A stretch of DNA of 64,000 nt, from NCBI RefSeq assembly GCF_030272615.1, contig NC_081414.1:915315648-915379647 (forward strand). The letters run 5' to 3'. Shown here in pieces: positions 1-9,282 of this stretch (the stretch's first letter is position 1; every line of letters begins with the position of its first letter). The position numbers and the translations under genes were made by a program. The notes beneath the pieces were generated by a model. That model was not told the DNA's origin and did not search any database. It saw only the letters and a program-made list of their open reading frames with translations. Source of the stretch: Cryptomeria japonica (Eukaryota; Streptophyta; Pinopsida; Cupressales; Cupressaceae).

Positions 1-301
1 TTGTCCTCATCATACTTTGTCAACACACTACATACAACTACACTTTGCTAAGTGGTCCCTCATCAAGGTTTTTTACCTTTGGGTCTCATTTTCTTACTTA
101 GCGTCAAGGTCAGCTTACCTCATCAAGAGAAACGATCGTCTCTTTGGAAGTCACACCTACTCTACTACTTACATACTTGGTCTTACACTTTGGACATTGC
201 AAGTACACCTCAGATTCATTTACACTCCATACAACTCTTGGTCTTCCATACTCTTTTCATTTTTCATCTAGTCTCTCACAGCTTGGTTAAACACCTAGTT
301 C

Positions 302-3300
302 ATGGTTGAAACCCGCCTTCAAAAATCTAGGAGAATAGCTAAAGAAGCTCAAGAATCCATAAACATGAGTTCTTATGAGTATGACAATGATTTATTCTTC
401 AATCCTGAGCACACTACATTACCAGACATGGATGTTTATAGAAACAATCCAAATGTGGAAAGCGCAAACACTATAAACAACAATGCTACACACAATGACA
501 ATGTGGACAACTTTTCAATACAATCAGCAGACATAGAAGACTCCATAATGAATCCTCATTTCAATAGATTGGTTGAAGAGATAATGAGGAGAGATCGACA
601 GTACTTTTTACACATGATGGCACAAAGTGGAGTTAAAATACCTCATGACTTTGACATATCTCAACTTATGGAAAGTCGACCCTCACAACAAACTCAATCC
701 AACATGGATCAAAGGAGACCAAATAGTGGAGGAAATAGAGGACCGAATATGATGCCTGAGTCACCATCAGTTTTGCTTCAAAAACTAGAGATCCCACATA
801 CACAAGCTCAAACATATGATACTTACCTTCGAAGACCATCATGGAAGCCTTATGGAGATAGATATGCTCAATCACATGCTCAAGGTATGGATCAATCAAA
901 ACAATTAGATACTCAAAAGCATCCCCAAAATTTTGACACAAGGAGACCTCATGTCAAAATTGGGGGCAACACAATGGAAAATGAAATGCCTATTGAATAT
1001 GGTATATATGCACAAAATAGATATGGGGTCCCTCAACATGAAGTTATGCCAAGTGCACCATATATGCCACATCAATATAGACCTCCATATGGACATGTCT
1101 ACGATCAGTATCATCCATACATGCGACAAGCTCCTCCTCAAATGGGTGTTTCAAACATGGGGTATGCTACAAGAAATCAATCTCCTCCCAAAAATAATTT
1201 GGAGCAACAAATAAGAGATTTACAAAAGAAAATGGAGGACATGAGTACATCAAAACCAACATACACTATGAGAGATATATGTCCTTATCCCTTCGATAAG
1301 AGCATTCCAATGCCTCCATTTCCTGCACACTTTGTGACGCCAAAATTTGACAAGTATAGAGGGAAAGGAGACCCCAAGGCACACATAAGACAATTCTTCA
1401 CAGCTTGCATTGAGGTAGCGGCAGAAGAAACATACTTGATGAGGTTGTTCCCACAGAGCTTAGGCGATCAAGCTATGGAATGGTTTTCTCAATTACCTCC
1501 TGGTATTAAGTCATGGGGCGACTTAGCAGAGGCATTCATTCAACATTTCTCTTACAATATAGAAACAAATGTCTCAGTTACTACCTTGTGCAATACGAAA
1601 CAAAAGGAAGGAGAATCTTTCGCAACATTTTTACAAAGATGGAGAAATTTAGCTAGCAGATGCTCTTGCGAAATCCCATAGAAACAAATGGTAGAAATGT
1701 TCACACAAAACGTTAACAAGGACATTGGATATGATCTCAGGAAAGCTTGTTTGTCTACATTCAAGGATGTTATTGAAAAGGGCCTAGCAATAGAAAGAGT
1801 CTTAATTGAACAAGGAGTCATTAAGATATTCAAAGAAAACAAAGAGGACTTTAAAGGAAAGGACAAAACAAAATTTTGGAACAAGAACAAGAACACAGTT
1901 AATGATGGTGTTGTTGATGCCAACACAGTGAGACCCAAGTTCGTCTTTTCTAGATCAAGTTCTACCAACAATTAGGTGAACACTCAAACAACTTCTAGAC
2001 CACGAAGGAAGTACACTCCATTGGGAGAACCACTTGAATCAGTATTCAAAAAGCTTGTGGCAAACAAAGTGATCACAGTTCCAGATTTTCCTCCATATGA
2101 ACCAAAGGTCAAACCAAATTGGTGGAATGATGATGAGTATTGCGAATTTCATAAGAGTAAGGGTCACAAGACAGGTAATTGCCATCGACTGAAGAACATT
2201 GTGCAAGATCTCATTGATAGAGGTGATATTGAGATTGAGGGACATTCATCTAATCGAGAACATGAGGTGTTTAAGGAACCATTCCCAAAACATGACAAAG
2301 GAAAAGGCAAAGTCACAGATGATCAAGCCAATTACACTAGAGCACCTTACAATTATGATTCTACTATCAATCACATCTCAATGGACAATCATATCTCTAC
2401 TATTACTATCAAGAACAAAAATCCTGAGAATCTTCCTCAGCGACCCAAGATTGTCCTAAAAGGTATGGGATCTTCTTCTGAGTCTACCTCTGAATGTCGT
2501 GTTACAACTCGTCGAGGTAAAATCACGTTGCCAGGTGCCAACACTAAGAATACCAATCCTTCATCAACCAAGCCTGAGTACGACCTTGTAGAACAGTTAG
2601 GGAAGACACCCACGCTCATCTCTATTCTTGAGCTCTTACGCATATCCCCCGCTCATAAAGCTATCCTTGACAAAATCTTGAGAGACACTACCGTTCCTAC
2701 TAATCTGAATGTGGACCAGTTTCAAGCCATGGTGGGATACCTTTCCATTCCACATTCCCTTACATTCACAGAAGCCGATGACGCCTCCGTAAGTCAGCCA
2801 CATAACGCACCACTACACATTGAAGCCTTCATTCACAAACATCGAATAAAACAAGTCCTGATAGATGGAGGAGAAGGTCTAAACATTTGTACATTGAGCA
2901 CCATTAAACAATTGGGATATTTTGATAAAGCTGTGAATTCAACAAATCAAATCACCATTAAGGCATATGATGATGAAGAGCGCTCATCCAAGGGCATGGT
3001 CACCTTACCTCTCAGAGTTGGGCCAGTTACAAAGGATGTGGTTTGTCAAGTCCTTGATCTTGATCTCACATACAACATATTACTAGGACGTCCTTGGATT
3101 CATGAAATGAGAGCAATACCATCTACATATCATCGATGTATCAAGTTCCCACACAATGGAGCTGAAGTGACTGTCAAAGTGGATCCAAATCCATTCATAT
3201 ATTGCAACAATCTACAACCTAGATCAGAAATAACAATCCCAGTCAATTGCGAAGCTATTCCTTCATCAGCATATGTGGATCCTGAATCCTTAAAAGCTTC

Positions 3301-3313
3301 TACATCAAAATAG
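302..3313 (+). pseudogene. gag-pro: Element A gag-protease, broken by stops
   Basis: One reading frame runs from ATG 302 and is broken by TAG at 1679, 1973 and 3311. The retrotransposon Gag capsid region lies at about 1290-1930 (YRGKGDPKAHIRQF, then the LPPGIKSW and FLQRWRNLASR segments). A Gag finger follows at about 2135-2195 (CEFHKSKGHKTGNCHRL). An aspartic-protease-like fold follows at about 2820-3140, where the active-site triplet reads D-G-G (VLIDGGEGLN) and LLGRPWIH lies downstream. Element B has D-N-G at the same place, so neither keeps canonical D-S/T-G. The N-terminus (METR-like, basic) matches the start of B Gag. At least one stop (3311) lies where B has Gln, fitting CAG-to-TAG decay; the stop at 1679 aligns with Glu in B. 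Confidence 0.85.
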
Positions 3314-4417
3314 GCAGAGCTAAAAGAAGACAAGTTCAAGATTAAAGACATGGGATGTGGTGAGTATATCTTTCATGTTGATCAACTCCCACTGTCTCCT
3401 AAGCCATTCAGTCGACAAGAACAATCTACAAGCAATATGCAAGACCAAGGAATTGGGTGTGAACCACCTAGTGTTGTGGCTACTAAGTTTGAATGTAAAT
3501 ATCCTCTAGTGGTGCAAGCAACTCTTGATATCAATAGTCCTAAGAGTGGTTCCAACAAAGAATCTATTGAGCGTATTGCCAGCACTCTTGAGAACTCACA
3601 TAGCCTCACCATATCATCCACTCATTCCATTTCCACTCCACTTCCAGACTTGGATCAACAAGAATTACAAAAGCCCTTACTCATTGGGGATCAAAAATCA
3701 AGCTTTGAAAAGAAAAATCTAAAAGTAAAAAATAAAGATAAGTCCTTTAGTACAAATCAAAATCAAAAGCTATTGGACTCTCCAAAAATTAAAGTCAAGG
3801 ATAAAGATCCTATGCAGCAAAAAGAACAAGAGATGATCTCCCCTAATATCAAAATAACTAGGGGCAAAATTTCTACAATTTTAAGTCAAAAAGCATACTT
3901 GTTGACCCTAAGTCTCCATCATGCTATCCTACTTTCACTTCTTTTCGCAATCATAAGCCTTCATAACTCATCCACTTGTTCCACACATCCTTTTCCTTCT
4001 GGTGATACATCATGGACCTTTAATGGAGCTTCCTCAAAGGACTTTGCTATCAGTGATGCCCAAACTTCTTTAGGTGACACGCATATGGGCCTGTGTAGTC
4101 CACACACTAGTAATTCTATCTCAGTTCCTTTATCAAGGAAGACAGTCACTCAAGTTACACATCATTCAGTCAAGGAAAAATGCACTTACAATCATAAGAT
4201 CAAGCCTCGTACATTTGAGGTAGGTGACTTAGTACTCAGAGAGAACCCCAAGAATCAGCAAGACAGAGATAAGAAGGGCAAGTTCGAACCAAACTGGCTT
4301 GGTCCTTACATCATCACAGTGGTATATGGATCTGGGGCATATCAACTCTCAACTACAGAAGGTGAACCCTTGGAGGATCCTATCAACAGCATGCACCTTC
4401 GTAGGTTCTACACATAG
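3314..4417 (+). pseudogene. Element A chimeric tail: Ser/Lys-rich linker, hydrophobic segment, integrase C-terminus
   Basis: This continues the Gag-protease frame after the TAG at 3311, with a possible internal ATG at 3350. The first part (HVDQLPLSP) still aligns with the region after protease in B. About 700 nt of unrecognised Ser/Lys/Gln-rich coding sequence follow, including a stretch of about 23 hydrophobic residues at roughly 3893-3961 that could be a membrane helix. From about 4190 the frame matches the extreme integrase C-terminus (FEVGDLVLREN, WLGPYIITVVYGSGAYQL, MHLRRFYT stop), near-identical in pattern to the end of B pol at 9283. RT, both RNase H domains and the integrase core (about 5 kb in B) are missing. 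The hydrophobic part is not recognisable as an envelope protein. Confidence 0.7.
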
Positions 4418-4479
4418 TTCTCTAGAACATCCTAATTCAAAAATACAAAAAAAATTATAAAACAAAAAAATCGTTACTT

Positions 4480-4631
4480 GGTGAAAACCTGGTAAACAGG
4501 CACCTTGTGACACAAAAAAAAATTGAAAAATAAAAAAAAATTAAAGAGAAATAATTTTGTCCAACGGTGAAAACCACTTTGGTGGCGCCTTGGGCAAGTA
4601 CCATGGTGAAAACTGGGTCACCAGCGCCATG
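4480..4631 (+). repeat. Three bulged hairpins of type GGTG-AAAA-stem-loop-stem-CRCC
   Basis: Copy 1 (4480-4504) has GGTG, AAAA bulge, CCTG, loop GTAAA, CAGG, CACC. Copy 2 (4566-4589) has GGTG, AAAA, CCAC, loop TTTG, GTGG, CGCC. Copy 3 (4602-4631) has CATGGTG, AAAA, CTGG, loop GTCA, CCAG, CGCCATG. The inner stem changes on both sides in each copy while the outer stem and AAAA bulge stay constant. Two further copies lie at the same place after pol in element B (9103-9167). The position 60-215 nt after the stop codon suggests a 3' UTR RNA signal; the function is unknown. Confidence 0.75.
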
Positions 4632-6119
4632 CGTAGAGACTTTGCTCCTCTCTCCTTCAGGATTCTCTTTCATCTTTCACTTTGCACACACTCACAACCT
4701 ATTCATTCACAATAAACTTACCTATTCCCATCATGGCTTGTTATTGATCTACCTAGGATTGGTTAGCCATCCATAACCCTCCCTTTTCACTCCCTTTCCA
4801 TCCATAATAAATCAGATCCTATCTGTGGCTAAGGAAAATCCTACGTCTAGTAATGGGTGTGGAACTGAAAACATCACATGTTTCGAGGAGTACAGTTTCT
4901 TCCAGCTTCCTTCAAGTCTATCCGTGCACAATCCGCAATAAAGCAACATCTGCATCGCAGATCTACAATAAAGTTCCATCTTCTCCACAATAAAGTATCA
5001 GTTTCATGGATTCAGTCAGTTTCAAATGAGACACAGCAGCAACAATGAGCTTCAACAAAATCAAATTTTTTCAACAGACTCAGACAACATATGGTTCAGT
5101 GCTATCTATCCTTTTTGTGAAAGTGATCATTGTGACCACAATCGAATAAGACTTAAACAAGTGACAAGAGACACTAAACTTGAGGACTACAGTGGATGTT
5201 GGTGTCGAGTCTTGGTTTTCTTTTGATTTTATCTTTTTGGTGACATGTCTTTTAGCTTTTCCAGGATGTCTTTGACTAGAGATTCTATCTCCAGGAGGTC
5301 TTTGACTAGAAAGGCGAGGATGGGGTATCGTCACCTATTTTGTTTGCTATCTGTCGATTGTCTTTTAGTAATGCTATGACTTGTCCAAGGATATGAGGAC
5401 ACTGTGAGTCTAGTATGAACTGGGGCATTCCTTGTTTGTGACTGTCTTATCTCCATGCAAACAGGTACAATGACTTTCTGGGCCGAACAAATGCCTCGAT
5501 TGTCATAACCTATTCTGCCATAATAAAGCTCAATGATGATAACGCACAAGAAGCTCTTTCACATTCATATCTTCTGTCTTCCATCCCCCTTTCTTGATTG
5601 ACTTCCATTGTCCTTCTTGAGTCCACATAGCCCGCTATCACATGACTGAGTATAATGACACACCAAAAATATTTGCATTTCATATAGTTACACCTACATC
5701 ACCACATATAAGCATTTCATACATACATATAGATATCACAATTGCATCACATCCTGCATACAACACATGTTAGCACATCTCACATTTTTATTATGTAAAT
5801 AATCATTTGCATTATCATATTCATCTGCATTACATACATTCACATTTGCATCATGCATGACATATACAACATAAAAGAACAAAAATATATTGCATTGCAT
5901 CATATAAGCATCCATATCATAAAACATGTATCACATAAGAACATTTCATCACATAAGGTACACATGCATATAGCTGCCGCAAAAATGGATCATCTCTCAT
6001 ATATAATCAAAAGTGTCATGATACAATGATGTTAAAAGAATCATATGGCTACAAAATCACCCGCAGGTGTCTACAATACAAAAATGGTACAATACTGATA
6101 CATAGGGAGCCCTCTAAGG
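4632..6119 (+). other. Element A 3' untranslated region, first part
   Basis: No coding sequence is recognisable on either strand. ORFs here are short and unrelated to known domains. The stretch 5640-5960 is rich in CACATATA and CATTTGCAT-like words on the + strand and has low complexity. Confidence 0.5.
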
Positions 6120-6680
6120 CTATGATGAACTCCCTCCCTCGGAGCCGCCTGGCCTCGACAGAGTTTGAGCCCTAGAAGGACCCACCCCAAGATCAACTCT
6201 CTTGGCCCTTGTGTCCCCTGCAGCCAGCCCTCGTGTCGTCCTATCTAGACAGAGGAACCCACTGATAACTCCTATCAACACTATTGGTAGTGCTAATCCT
6301 GTCCATGTCATGGTATCCCATGCCACATGTCCCACCCTCATCCCTAGTCCTGGATCCTAGAACACTCATCTCAGTGCATCCCTATCTCCGTCTCGATCAT
6401 AGGGGTCTAACTCCCCATCAATCGGTATCCGTAGAATCCTATATACATCCTCCAAGGTGACTGTCATCTCACCCATCAGCAAATGCAAACTACAAGTCTC
6501 TGAGTGCCTTCTCTCAGCCAGTGCAGTCAACAATCCCATGTTCACCCGAAACTCAGGCACATATAGAATGTATCTCAATCCCATAACCTCAATCACAGCT
6601 CAGTCCTCGGCTGTCAACTCAGGTCGCAACCTCTTAGTCGATGGGAATCTCTCCTGTGACTCCAGCATCGGCAAGTACTC
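6120..6680 (-). pseudogene. Antisense plant mobile domain (PMD) pseudogene inside element A
   Basis: Read on the minus strand, the frame carries hallmark PMD blocks: GLLTALAERRHSETCSLHL, GEMTVTLEDVYRILRIPIDGE, then after stops GHVAWDTM and GFLCLDRTTRGLAAGDTRA. Stops lie at about 6598-6614 (a TGA where Trp is usual) and at 6366 and 6357 (Arg and Gln positions), all explicable as C/G decay. The visible frame starts directly after a CTGCAG that would be a good 3' splice site (exon from 6680), so the gene probably had an upstream exon. PMD (aminotransferase-like plant mobile domain) proteins occur as host MAIN-type genes and as passengers of mobile elements, and Tat elements are known to carry extra antisense ORFs between pol and the 3' LTR. 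This position and strand fit that pattern. Confidence 0.75.
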
Positions 6681-6717
6681 CTGCAGTCAAGCAAATCAAA
6701 TCATGTCAGTCATAGTG

Positions 6718-6992
6718 GCATTCACTTTTTATCACAAAATGCTACTCGCTATCTAAATGCACATAGCTATTTATCCTAGTGACACTCACTGTTCATCACA
6801 AAGTGTTGCTATCTATCCTAGTAGTACTCCCTGTTCATCACAAAGTACTACGTGTGTGACACTCACTGTTCATCACAAAGTGTTACTCACATTTGCACTC
6901 CCTATTCATCACAAAGTGCTGCTCATATTTTAGTACTCCCTGTTCATCACAAAGTACTCTATCTTGGTACTCACTATTCATCACAAAGTGCC
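6718..6992 (+). repeat. Seven-unit covarying hairpin array with constant 15-nt loop
   Basis: Seven tandem units, spaced 34-61 bp, each form a stem around a 15-nt loop of consensus CMCTRTTCATCACAA; unit 1 has CACTTTTTATCACAA. Arms: unit 1 GCATT/AATGC (6718-6742); unit 2 GTGACACT/AGTGTTGC (6779-6809); unit 3 GTAGTACT/AGTACTAC (6821-6851); unit 4 GTGACACT/AGTGTTAC (6856-6886); unit 5 GCACT/AGTGC (6895-6919); unit 6 AGTACT/AGTACT (6932-6958); unit 7 GGTACT/AGTGCC (6966-6992). Arms differ between units but remain complementary. Wobble pairs are G-T on the + strand, the sense of element A. A decayed eighth loop lies at about 7061-7082. Confidence 0.85.
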
Positions 6993-7617
6993 TTGATCTA
7001 TCTTAGTCTTCCCTAGAGGACCTTCTTGAGTGTATCCTCTCAGCAGCTTATCCAATCGATAGTGTATGTTCATCACAGAACTGCCAATTTGACCTGGAAG
7101 ACACAAATTCGCATTTTTGGACACAAACACATTTTCTTTACATAAATGCGCATTTATTACATTACCTAGTATGAATTAATGACAATAATAAATGCATCAA
7201 AGTACGAGGAGGTTTTGTGGTACTCACTGGCTCTCCTGCCTCCGTTGGCCTCTAGAATCGGCGAACACGATCGAATCTGTGAACAAAAGCCATCGCTCCT
7301 AACTGTTGCTGCTTTATTTTCGCTCTGCACTATGCTCTTGTGACGGTGTAGATGACAATGAGGATGTATTTTCCCCCATGGTCTATCTTATAGATTGCCC
7401 TAGCTCTCATTTCCCGAGTCAGTCTTCCTTATCCCGTGACTTTGTCACTTTATCTGATCAGTCCATTCTATCCCGTCTTTCTTATCGAGAGATTGTCTGC
7501 AATCTTTTCAAACATTTTCATCCAATCTCTCGAGGGGGCATATAATTCCCATCTTGGGGCAACTCTGTATCAGTTCATCTTATCTTCTTTGAAACAACGT
7601 GCCAAGCCGCATTGTCT
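6993..7617 (+). other. Element A 3' region before the polypurine tract
   Basis: No gene is recognisable. The stretch holds the decayed eighth loop of the hairpin array and AT-rich sequence. A 79-codon frame at 7306-7545 has no recognisable domain. Confidence 0.45.
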
Positions 7618-7632
7618 CAAAGAGGGGCAAAA
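7618..7632 (+). promoter_or_regulatory. Polypurine tract of element A
   Basis: The purine-rich run CAAAGAGGGGCAAAA directly precedes the TGTAGACACTC start of the LTR. This is the expected plus-strand primer position and sets the orientation of the LTR. Confidence 0.8.
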
Positions 7633-8406
7633 TGTAGACACTCAAAATTGTCATGTCTAATTAAATAAATATTTTATTTATTTACTTATCTAAGCCTAAT
7701 TCTTCTATTAATTAAATAAATTTTTATTTATTTAATTAATTCATTTATCCTCTTCTAGCCTTATTTCTCATTTAAATAAATACATTTATTTATTTAAATT
7801 ATCCTTTTCCTAAATTAAATAAATATTTTATTTATTTAATTGTCCTATTTCTTCTATTAATTAAATAAATCTTTATTTATTTAATTAATTCATTATCTTT
7901 TTCTACACATGACACATGTCATTCATCTCTTAATTCATACACTACCTATCTCTTTCATTATTTTGGTATTTCTTTTACCTATCCTCTAATCCTAGCCGAC
8001 CTCTCTTTTTACACCTCTCAATCTTAACCCTCCATTTCTTATTGTGTCTTCTATTTAAGGAGATGCTTTCTTCATTGTCAAACCCTAATGACTGATTTTG
8101 GAGGACTTGGCTACACTACGATCCTACTTGCAACCACATTCCGTTCTTTGTTGAGCTCTTGTGCATATAAAAATCTGAGAGCAAATATATCAAGCAAGAT
8201 CAATGGAGATAGGAAGAATGGAGATCAAAACCCTATTGGACATGTGATGGTATAATCTTTGTGATTTTGAGTTATTTGCATTGTCTTAGGTAATCTTCAT
8301 ATGTTATGGTGGATCTTTGTTCATTGTTAGGCTAGGGTTTAGTGGTTGAATTCATTTAGCCTCTCAATATTGTTGTTATTATTGTTATCCATTTTCACCA
8401 TACACA
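7633..8406 (+). repeat. 3' LTR of element A
   Basis: It starts TGTAGACACTCAAAATTG right after the polypurine tract. The start resembles those of the LTRs of B (TGTAGTCACATAAA), F (TGTAGCATCCTAAAATTG) and J (TGTATGCACCTAAAAATG), so these form one superfamily. The U3 part holds five AT palindromes and a TATTTAAGG TATA-like box lies near 8053. The 3' end is placed at TACACA (8401-8406) by eye and could be a few bases off. Confidence 0.7.
7662..7889 (+). repeat. Five AT-rich palindromes in the U3 of LTR A
   Basis: Perfect inverted repeats with short loops: 7662-7684 (10-bp arms), 7707-7740 (15-bp), 7770-7799 (12-bp), 7813-7841 (13-bp) and 7856-7889 (14-bp). All contain TAAATAAA/TTTATTTA but their outer bases differ while staying complementary. 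They are separated by pyrimidine-rich spacers (CTTCTA, CCTCTTCTAG). Similar AT inverted repeats occur in LTR B (about 20525-20870) and LTR J (about 60355-60660). Confidence 0.75.
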
Positions 8407-9102
8407 GACACCATTAGTACATGCCCCAGAACTTCATTGGAAATGATGCGCAAATGATACAAAACAATGCTAAAAGATGCTGATGCAGATACACAAATGA
8501 TTGTACTCACAAATCAACCAAGTATTTGATAGCTTAACATAATTTTCTTGTCAAAGAAAACGTCACTTTGTCTTTGTTGTGATAAGGAAGGATGCATCCT
8601 TGTTGAAGACAGTTTTGAGTGTTGATGTTGATTGTGTGGTTTGATTGATAAATGGTCATCGTGTGAGTATTTTGTCAATGTTTGTTTTGCATCTATGCGA
8701 ATGAGTATGTACAAAGTGTTGCCATGTTTTTGTGTGATTTTTCAATGGTTTTGTCGATGTTTTTGGATTTTGAATTGTTTTGAATGTTTTTGGTATTTTT
8801 GTGAGATATTTTTGAATGTTTTTGGATTTTGCGATGATTGTTTGAATGTTTTGGTATTTTGATGATTGTTTGAATGTTTTGGCCAATGAATCACCAATAA
8901 TGTAGAATCCACTTCCATCAATAGGTTAAAGGCATTGCCCCCAGTTTAGACATGACTATAAAAAAGCGGGATGCCAGATGCATAGAGTACTTTCTTAATT
9001 GCAGATCAAATATCAAGTCATGGTTGGGATGGATGGATGTGTGTGTGCATGAATGTGATCGCAACGAGCCTGAAAGATACTGGAGCCATTGCCTTTACGA
9101 GT
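8407..9102 (-). other. Element B 3' untranslated region with GAATGTTTTTGG repeats
   Basis: No coding sequence. On the + strand the word TTGAATGTTTTTGG and close variants recur at about 8770-8885 and again at 9190-9245, forming an irregular short-repeat block. A TGGGGGCAA run (minus strand, near 8935) looks like a polypurine tract but no LTR start follows it. Confidence 0.55.
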
Positions 9103-9167
9103 GGCGCCTGTTTGCCAGGTTTTCACCATCGTACTTACCCAAGGTGCCACCGGAGTGGTTGTTCACC
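9103..9167 (-). repeat. Two bulged hairpins after pol of element B
   Basis: On the minus strand, copy M1 (9167-9143) has GGTG, AACAA, CCAC, loop TCCG, GTGG, CACC. Copy M2 (9127-9103) has GGTG, AAAA, CCTG, loop GCAAA, CAGG, CGCC. The architecture equals the three copies after pol in element A. M2 matches A copy 1 and M1 matches A copy 2 in inner-stem type. They lie about 115-180 nt past the stop codon. Confidence 0.75.
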
Positions 9168-9282
9168 ATTTGGATGTATGATTTTTCTTGAATTTTTGAA
9201 TGTTTTTGTAGTTTCTTCAGGACATTTTTTGAATGTTTTTGGTATTTTTTGATATGCAGGGGAGCCTGATGCTCTGTACACC

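Larger units (their letters stand above)
1..8406 (+). mobile_element. Element A: non-autonomous Ty3/gypsy Tat-like LTR retrotransposon, 5' end outside the window
   Basis: Its parts run in one direction: leader (1-301), Gag-protease frame (302-3313), a chimeric tail ending in an integrase C-terminus (to 4417), a 3.2 kb 3' region, a polypurine tract (7618-7632) and a 3' LTR (7633 to about 8406). No RT, RNase H or integrase core lies between protease and the integrase tail, so the element could move only with proteins supplied in trans. Gag and protease resemble those of element B (shared Y-T-P-L-G-E-P motif and CxFHxxxGHxTxxC finger), which places it near the Tat lineage. The 5' LTR and primer site lie left of base 1. 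The right boundary is approximate because no target duplication can be checked. Confidence 0.8.

Noticed and set aside
666-1141. Minus ORFs opposite the Gag of A
   Set aside because: Shadows of the Gag frame.
3893-3961. Envelope-like gene in element A
   Set aside because: A single hydrophobic stretch without signal peptide, cleavage site or coiled coil is not enough.
6718-6992. CRISPR-like array
   Set aside because: Eukaryotic retroelement context, arms vary between units, spacers are short and uneven, and no cas genes occur.
8930-8950. Polypurine tract of element B (TGGGGGCAA)
   Set aside because: No sequence like the B LTR start follows; B appears cut before its 3' LTR.
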